A stretch of DNA of 64,000 bases from Chitinophaga sp. LS1 (GTDB lineage: Bacteria > Bacteroidota > Bacteroidia > Chitinophagales > Chitinophagaceae). Positions 60,342-64,000 of the stretch are shown piece after piece. The DNA lies in assembly GCF_034274695.1 (NCBI RefSeq), contig NZ_CP128362.1, positions 2,108,001-2,172,000 on the forward strand. The letters are read 5' to 3'. The notes beneath the pieces were generated by a model. The model saw only the letters and a program-made list of their open reading frames with translations. It ran no database searches and was not told where the DNA came from. Every line of letters begins with the position of its first letter. Within the stretch, counting starts at the first letter, position 1. A program made the position numbers and the translations under genes.

Positions 60342-60701
60342 ATGGAAAAAACATTATTAACGACCTCTTCTAATACTCTTATTATTTCTAGAGGTACCAA
60401 TGAAAAAGACCAAATTAAATTGGATTACATTGCCGTTAAGAAGGCAGCTATGGTATTGCGTGCAATAAATCATAAGCTGCGCCAGCAAATGATTAAGCTG
60501 CTGGAAGATCACAAAAAAATGACAGTGACTGAAATCTACGTTAAGCTGCGTCTTGAGCAGTCAGTAGCTTCACAGCACCTGGCTATTCTTCGTCGTGCCG
60601 GCATTGTGATTACCGAAAGAGATGGTAAATTCATTCACTATACGATTAACAAACAACGTATAGCAGAAGTTGCCAAATTCGTAGAAGAGCTGGTAGGCTA
60701 A
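60342..60701 (+). CDS. ArsR family winged helix regulator without cysteines
   Basis: A 119-residue protein. After a 30-residue lead it has the winged helix-turn-helix of ArsR/SmtB proteins (LRAINHKLRQQMIKLLEDHKKMTVTEIYVKLRLEQSVASQHLAILRRAGIVITERDGKFIHYTIN). It contains no cysteine, so it cannot sense metals or persulfides through thiols; a His-based site is possible (His in NHK, EDHK, QHL and FIHY). Two hairpins (60746-60785 and the terminator 60850-60896) follow it. The downstream gene is a CstB-like enzyme, but the terminator and a separate -7 box suggest that it is not in the same transcript. Confidence 0.87.
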   Translation: MEKTLLTTSSNTLIISRGTNEKDQIKLDYIAVKKAAMVLRAINHKLRQQMIKLLEDHKKMTVTEIYVKLRLEQSVASQHLAILRRAGIVITERDGKFIHYTINKQRIAEVAKFVEELVG

Positions 60702-60849
60702 TATGGTTTTGGTTATTGCTCAGCTGAGTACAAAAAATATTGGGGCCTAACTAAGAGTGCAATAAGCTGAGAACTTTTAGTTAGGTTCAAATTTTTGCGG
60801 GGGAAGCATTTGCTAGTAGTAATAACTCAGTAGCATTGTAAAATCTTTT

Positions 60850-60896
60850 AACATCATTCCGGTTATGAACAACATAACGGGTTGATGTTTTTTTGC
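60850..60896 (+). terminator. Terminator after the ArsR gene
   Basis: AACATCA (60850-60856) pairs with TGATGTT (60883-60889), with inner pairing of GGTTATG with CATAACGG, then a T run. A further inverted repeat (60746-60754 CCTAACTAA with 60777-60785 TTAGTTAGG) lies between gene and terminator and lacks a strong T tail. The stretch between ArsR and the next gene (60702-60994) holds no gene. Confidence 0.83.
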
Positions 60897-60969
60897 TATA
60901 CATATCTGTTTAGCATTCTTAATATATTCTCTCCTCATACCCATGGTAGCTTCCTGCTTTAATTATCCG

Positions 60970-60977
60970 TAAATTTG
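60970..60977 (+). promoter_or_regulatory. -7 box of the persulfide dioxygenase-like gene
   Basis: TAAATTTG fits TAnnTTTG and lies 17 bases before ATG 60995. No TTG was found at the normal distance. Confidence 0.45.
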
Positions 60978-60994
60978 CAGGAAATCAAAGATCA

Positions 60995-62398
60995 ATGTTT
61001 GTAAAGCAACTGTATACTAATTGCTTATCGGAGGCTGCCTACTTTATAGAGTCGGAAGGTGAAGCTGTTGTGATAGATCCCCTGCGGGATATCGATGCAT
61101 ACCTTGACCTCGCTAAAGAGCGCAATGCCACTATAAAGTATATTTTCGAAACACATTTTCATGCTGATTTCGTATCAGGTCACCTGGATCTGGCTGCCGC
61201 TACGCAGGCGCCTATCGTATATGGTCCTGAAGCCGTAACCAGCTTTCCTATCTATAAAGCAAAAGACGAAGAAATATTCAATATCGGAAAACTGCGTTTG
61301 CAGGTGATCCATACTCCCGGTCATACGCTGGAATCTACCTGTTACCTGCTGCTGAACGAACAGGGTCAACCTGCCAGCCTGTTTACAGGTGATACCCTCT
61401 TTGTAGGTGATGTAGGCCGTCCGGACCTCTTCAGTGGTAACCTGACTAAAGAAGAACTGGCGGGTCTGCTGTTCGACTCCCTGAATAATAAGATCAAAAC
61501 TTTGCCAGATAACGTAATCGTTTATCCTGCTCATGGTCCAGGTTCTTCCTGTGGTAAGAATCTGGGTCCGAATACTTTCAGTACGCTGGGTGAGGAAAAG
61601 GCGACTAACTATGCACTGCTGGCTAACGATAAAGCATCTTTCATTGCTGAAGTAACCGATGGTCTGACTACACCTCCATCCTACTTCCCAATCAATGCAA
61701 GAATTAACAAGGAAGGTTATGATACGCTGCAGGCGGTAATGGAAAAGAGTAACCAGCCCCTGAGCGTTGAGGAATTCAAAGCCAAATTGAAAGAAGGCAT
61801 CCTGATCCTGGATACACGTCCTGCTACTGAATTTGCAGAAGGTTTTGTACCTGGATCCCTCAGCATCGGATTGGAAGGCCGTTTTGCAGAGTGGGCGGGC
61901 AGTCTCCTGAACTTTGAGCAGGAAATCGTACTGGTTACTACCCCCGGTCAGGAAGCAGAAACGATCGTTCGTCTGGCACGTGTAGGTTTCGACCATGTAG
62001 TAGGTTACCTGAAAGGTGGCTATGAAGCATGGGTTGCTGCTGGTCAAAAACTTGATATGATCATTAACGTAGAGCCTGATGAACTGGCAATGGACATTCC
62101 TCATGACCCTAACCTGGTGATTGTGGATGTACGCAAACCAGCTGAGTACGCAGACGGTCACATCAAGGATGCCATTAACCTGACCCTGAGTGATATGACA
62201 GATCCGGGCACCCTGGGTGATTTCGATGAATTACATAACCTGTATGTTCATTGCCAGGGTGGTTACAGAAGTATCATTGCCTGCTCCATTCTGAAGAGAG
62301 AAGGTATTCACAACCTGCGCAATGTGGAAGGTGGTTTCAACAACATGAAAGGCATGCAAGGGCTGGAAGTGGTGAAAGAAAATAACGTATTGAATTAA
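60995..62398 (+). CDS. Persulfide dioxygenase-rhodanese fusion (CstB-like)
   Basis: A 467-residue protein. The metallo-beta-lactamase domain (residues 1-250) has HFHADFVSGH, HTPGHTLES and FTGDTLFVGDVGRPDL, as in ETHE1-type persulfide dioxygenases. Two rhodanese domains follow. The first (about 265-355) has no active-site Cys at the loop (TTPGQEAE); the second (about 370-460) has VHCQGGYRS with the Cys. This is the layout of Staphylococcus CstB, which oxidises persulfides and releases thiosulfate. A nearby ArsR gene might regulate it. A terminator follows. Confidence 0.92.
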   Translation: MFVKQLYTNCLSEAAYFIESEGEAVVIDPLRDIDAYLDLAKERNATIKYIFETHFHADFVSGHLDLAAATQAPIVYGPEAVTSFPIYKAKDEEIFNIGKLRLQVIHTPGHTLESTCYLLLNEQGQPASLFTGDTLFVGDVGRPDLFSGNLTKEELAGLLFDSLNNKIKTLPDNVIVYPAHGPGSSCGKNLGPNTFSTLGEEKATNYALLANDKASFIAEVTDGLTTPPSYFPINARINKEGYDTLQAVMEKSNQPLSVEEFKAKLKEGILILDTRPATEFAEGFVPGSLSIGLEGRFAEWAGSLLNFEQEIVLVTTPGQEAETIVRLARVGFDHVVGYLKGGYEAWVAAGQKLDMIINVEPDELAMDIPHDPNLVIVDVRKPAEYADGHIKDAINLTLSDMTDPGTLGDFDELHNLYVHCQGGYRSIIACSILKREGIHNLRNVEGGFNNMKGMQGLEVVKENNVLN

Positions 62399-62420
62399 TA
62401 CACTTATTACCAAATAGTTA

Positions 62421-62458
62421 AAAAAGGATCGTGCCAGGTGCACGGTCCTTTTTGATTT
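62421..62458 (+). terminator. Terminator after the persulfide dioxygenase-like gene
   Basis: AAAAAGGATCGTGC (62421-62434) pairs with GCACGGTCCTTTTT (62440-62453), one wobble, then GATTTTG. Confidence 0.83.
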
Positions 62459-62506
62459 TGCGGGAGGTATGCTTTTTGACAAACAATGTGGAAAATAGTA
62501 TTTTCT

Positions 62507-63316
62507 ATGGGCAAACAATTACGAGGACAGATTGCACTGGTCACCGGTAGTAGTACGGGTATCGGAGCCGCTATAGCACTGGCAATGGCCGAAGCAGGCG
62601 CTGCCGTGATCATTAACTTTCACAGTGACAAGAGCAGGCCAGATGCGGAGAAAATCCTGGACGATATTAAATCTGCCGGTGGGGATGGTTTCGTACATCA
62701 ATGTGACATCAGTCAGGAAGCGGAGGTGCTGACCATGTATTCAGCCATCTTATCCCGTTATGGTACGCTTGATATAGCAGTGACCAATGCAGGCATTCAG
62801 CAGGATGCGCCATTCCTTGAAATGACCCTGGACCAGTGGAATGCGGTAATTGGGACCAATCTTACAGGACAATTTCTATGTGCCCGTGAAGCCGCAAAGG
62901 AATTCAAAAGAAGGGGGGTACAGCCCTCCCGCTCCAAAGCCGCCGGGAAAATAATTTGTATGAGTAGTGTGCACGAAGTAATACCCTGGGCCGGCCATGT
63001 GAATTATGCAGCCAGCAAGGGTGGGGTGAAATTACTCATGCAATCTATGGCACAGGAATTGGCTCCATATAAGATAAGAGTAAACAGTCTGGGGCCTGGT
63101 GCAATCAAAACACGCATTAACAAAGATGCATGGGATACGCCAGCGGATGAGCAGAAATTATTGGAACTGATACCATATGGCAGGGTCGGGGTTCCTGAAG
63201 ATATCGCGAAAGCTGCCGTGTGGCTGGCGAGTGATGAGAGTGATTATGTCACAGGTACTACTTTGTTTATTGATGGAGGAATGACCCTTTATCCCGGCTT
63301 TGCCGACAATGGATAG
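62507..63316 (+). CDS. Short-chain dehydrogenase (glucose 1-dehydrogenase-like)
   Basis: A 269-residue protein from ATG 62507. It has the cofactor motif TGSSTGIG, NAG in the middle, the catalytic SS ... YAASK and the C-terminal pattern DGGMTLYP. The text MSSVHEVIPWAGHVNYAASKGG matches glucose 1-dehydrogenases of the SDR family. It should oxidise a sugar or alcohol with NAD(P). The frame extends seven codons upstream, but ATG 62507 starts the conserved MGKQLRGQIALVTG. It lies 28 bases before the BON lipoprotein gene in the same direction, so the two are probably one transcript. Confidence 0.9.
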   Translation: MGKQLRGQIALVTGSSTGIGAAIALAMAEAGAAVIINFHSDKSRPDAEKILDDIKSAGGDGFVHQCDISQEAEVLTMYSAILSRYGTLDIAVTNAGIQQDAPFLEMTLDQWNAVIGTNLTGQFLCAREAAKEFKRRGVQPSRSKAAGKIICMSSVHEVIPWAGHVNYAASKGGVKLLMQSMAQELAPYKIRVNSLGPGAIKTRINKDAWDTPADEQKLLELIPYGRVGVPEDIAKAAVWLASDESDYVTGTTLFIDGGMTLYPGFADNG

Positions 63317-63344
63317 AGCATTATAGGATTTTAAAATTTTAACC

Positions 63345-63656
63345 ATGGATTGCAAATCTTTATTGATGGCCGCCAGCACACTGGTGGTTACCAGCCTGTA
63401 CTCGTGCCAGCCCGGAGATGATACTCTAAAGTTGGCCGTAATTGATAAATTGAATAATTCCCCCGGCATCACTGCCGAGGTGAAAGATGGAATAGTAGAC
63501 CTAAATGGGGAGGTCCCTAATGACAGTGCGAAAGTAGCAGCAGAAGATGCAGTAAAGAATATAAATGGAGTGAAAGCTGTCAACAATAATATCATGGTGG
63601 AACCAGTAATTCCACCGCTACCGCCAATGCCGGAAGATACTGTCAATCAGCAATAA
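63345..63656 (+). CDS. BON domain lipoprotein
   Basis: A 103-residue protein. The signal peptide ends in the lipobox LYSC. A single BON domain follows (about residues 30-85: LAVIDKLNNSPGITAEVKDGIVDLNGEV ... AEDAVKNINGVKAVNNNI). BON domains bind lipids or link membrane proteins to stress responses. The end is rich in Pro and short (PVIPPLPPMPEDTVNQQ). It is 28 bases after the short-chain dehydrogenase gene and ends at a strong terminator. A position in the envelope is likely. Confidence 0.87.
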   Translation: MDCKSLLMAASTLVVTSLYSCQPGDDTLKLAVIDKLNNSPGITAEVKDGIVDLNGEVPNDSAKVAAEDAVKNINGVKAVNNNIMVEPVIPPLPPMPEDTVNQQ

Positions 63657-63657
63657 A

Positions 63658-63690
63658 AAAAGAGGACCATTGGTCCTCTTTTCTTTGAAA
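63658..63690 (+). terminator. Terminator of the BON lipoprotein gene
   Basis: AAAAGAGGACC (63658-63668) pairs with GGTCCTCTTTT (63672-63682), a three-base loop, then CTTT. A perfect 11-base stem. Confidence 0.87.
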
Positions 63691-63840
63691 ATAGTTCGTC
63701 CAGGCCATAATTTGATATGACTCTATAGGATTAAAATTTTCTTTTCGTGCTTATAGCAACAATCGTTTGTACTTAGAGTCTTAAATCAGTTTTTTCTACA
63801 GGCTGAAAAAGCACCAATAAAAGGTCGATTTTTGTAACTT

Positions 63841-63926
63841 AGTAATCTTATTGAGATGGGGGTAATGCCTCAAGCTCGCGCAGGCGTCTGAGATAATTAT
63901 TTATCTGCGCCTGCTTTCTTTTTTTA
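63841..63926 (+). ncRNA. Candidate small RNA with two hairpins and an 11-codon frame
   Basis: A weak -7 box (GATTTTTG, 63827-63834) precedes an 85-base stretch. It has a first hairpin (TTGAG at 63850-63854 with CTCAA at 63868-63872) and a large terminator hairpin (63880-63914, GCAGGCG with CGCCTGC, with an inner stem) and a T-rich tail. The tiny frame ATG 63856 to TGA 63891 encodes MGVMPQARAGV and ends inside the terminator stem. It could be a small RNA, or a leader with attenuation control. Confidence 0.4.
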
Positions 63927-64000
63927 GCCACTCCTGATTATCAGGTTCCATATATGGCACTCTATTTTTGAGTATAAAATAAGCGGCAATTAGGATTTTG
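63901..64000 (-). CDS. Possible C-terminal end of a gene on the minus strand (partial)
   Basis: The frame ending at TAA 63901-63903 is open to the right edge (32 codons). It reads KILIAAYFILKNRVPYMEPD and continues with a polar charged end. A hydrophobic stretch followed by a charged tail is plausible for a membrane protein end, but the length is too short for proof. Its stop lies within the terminator hairpin of the candidate small RNA. Confidence 0.28.
   Translation of the reverse strand, partial: KILIAAYFILKNRVPYMEPDNQEWLKKESRRR

Noticed and set aside
61175..62161. 328-codon minus-strand frame opposite the CstB-like gene
   Set aside because: Antisense shadow of a gene with clear catalytic motifs.

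Overview
The window looks like a chromosomal segment of a Bacteroidota bacterium, most likely a Chitinophagaceae member close to Chitinophaga. Signs of this are the gliding genes gldD and gldE next to ssb and mutY, the large-insert form of IspG, a split methionine synthase, several sigma/anti-sigma pairs with TonB or beta-barrel partners, many lipoproteins, and promoters of the Bacteroidota type (TTG, about 19-22 bases, TAnnTTTG) with little sign of Shine-Dalgarno sequences. No rRNA, tRNA, prophage, CRISPR array or intact insertion sequence was seen. Assignments come from reading motifs and gene order, not from database searches.

Layout. 1-6.1 kb: end of pdxH, a tiny THX-type ribosomal protein, HU, a DUF4286 protein, exonuclease III and a two-gene methionine synthase. 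6.3-12.2 kb: a small unknown gene with its own promoter, recR, an Ig-like lipoprotein and a UvrD-type helicase fused to a RecB-like nuclease. 12.2-16.2 kb: an SRPBCC protein, a sigma factor with two paralogous anti-sigma-like proteins, a lipocalin-like lipoprotein, a LysR regulator and a lysine-rich secreted repeat protein. 16.3-22.6 kb: a possible small RNA, ispG, a short bat operon, a class D beta-lactamase and kbl. 22.9-32.6 kb: a second sigma/anti-sigma/beta-barrel cluster, an M16 peptidase, a YkuD transpeptidase, an alpha/beta hydrolase and acs.

32.8-37.4 kb is the least ordinary stretch. It holds a small unknown protein, an AT-rich region with five TTATAAAT sites, a protein with two helix-turn-helix domains and a coiled coil, and a protein that resembles an IS200-like (REP-associated) transposase that has lost its catalytic residues. 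Next come a HAD nucleotidase and a DeoR regulator, divergent across a cluster of TTGCAA sites, and an MFS transporter. 37.9-48.9 kb: carB without its usual allosteric domain, comEC, purH, a third sigma factor with an anti-sigma/TonB fusion, a Pmp3-like membrane protein, lutB and a DUF3109 protein. 48.9-56.5 kb: gldD, gldE, ssb and mutY on one strand; an IHF/HU protein, a TPR protein, a 31-residue basic protein and RNase G on the other. 56.6-64 kb: a large L,D-transpeptidase, ridA, a 3-hydroxyacyl-CoA dehydrogenase-like pseudoenzyme before tsaB, an ArsR regulator, a CstB-like persulfide dioxygenase, a short-chain dehydrogenase, a BON lipoprotein and a possible small RNA.

Most genes serve housekeeping: one-carbon and methionine metabolism, nucleotide and isoprenoid synthesis, DNA repair, envelope assembly and gliding. 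The three sigma modules share one plan, a sigma gene followed directly or with overlap by a membrane anti-sigma gene. The best candidates for something undescribed are the 32.8-34.8 kb cassette, the two operator-like repeat clusters, the dehydrogenase-like pseudoenzyme and the candidate small RNAs.
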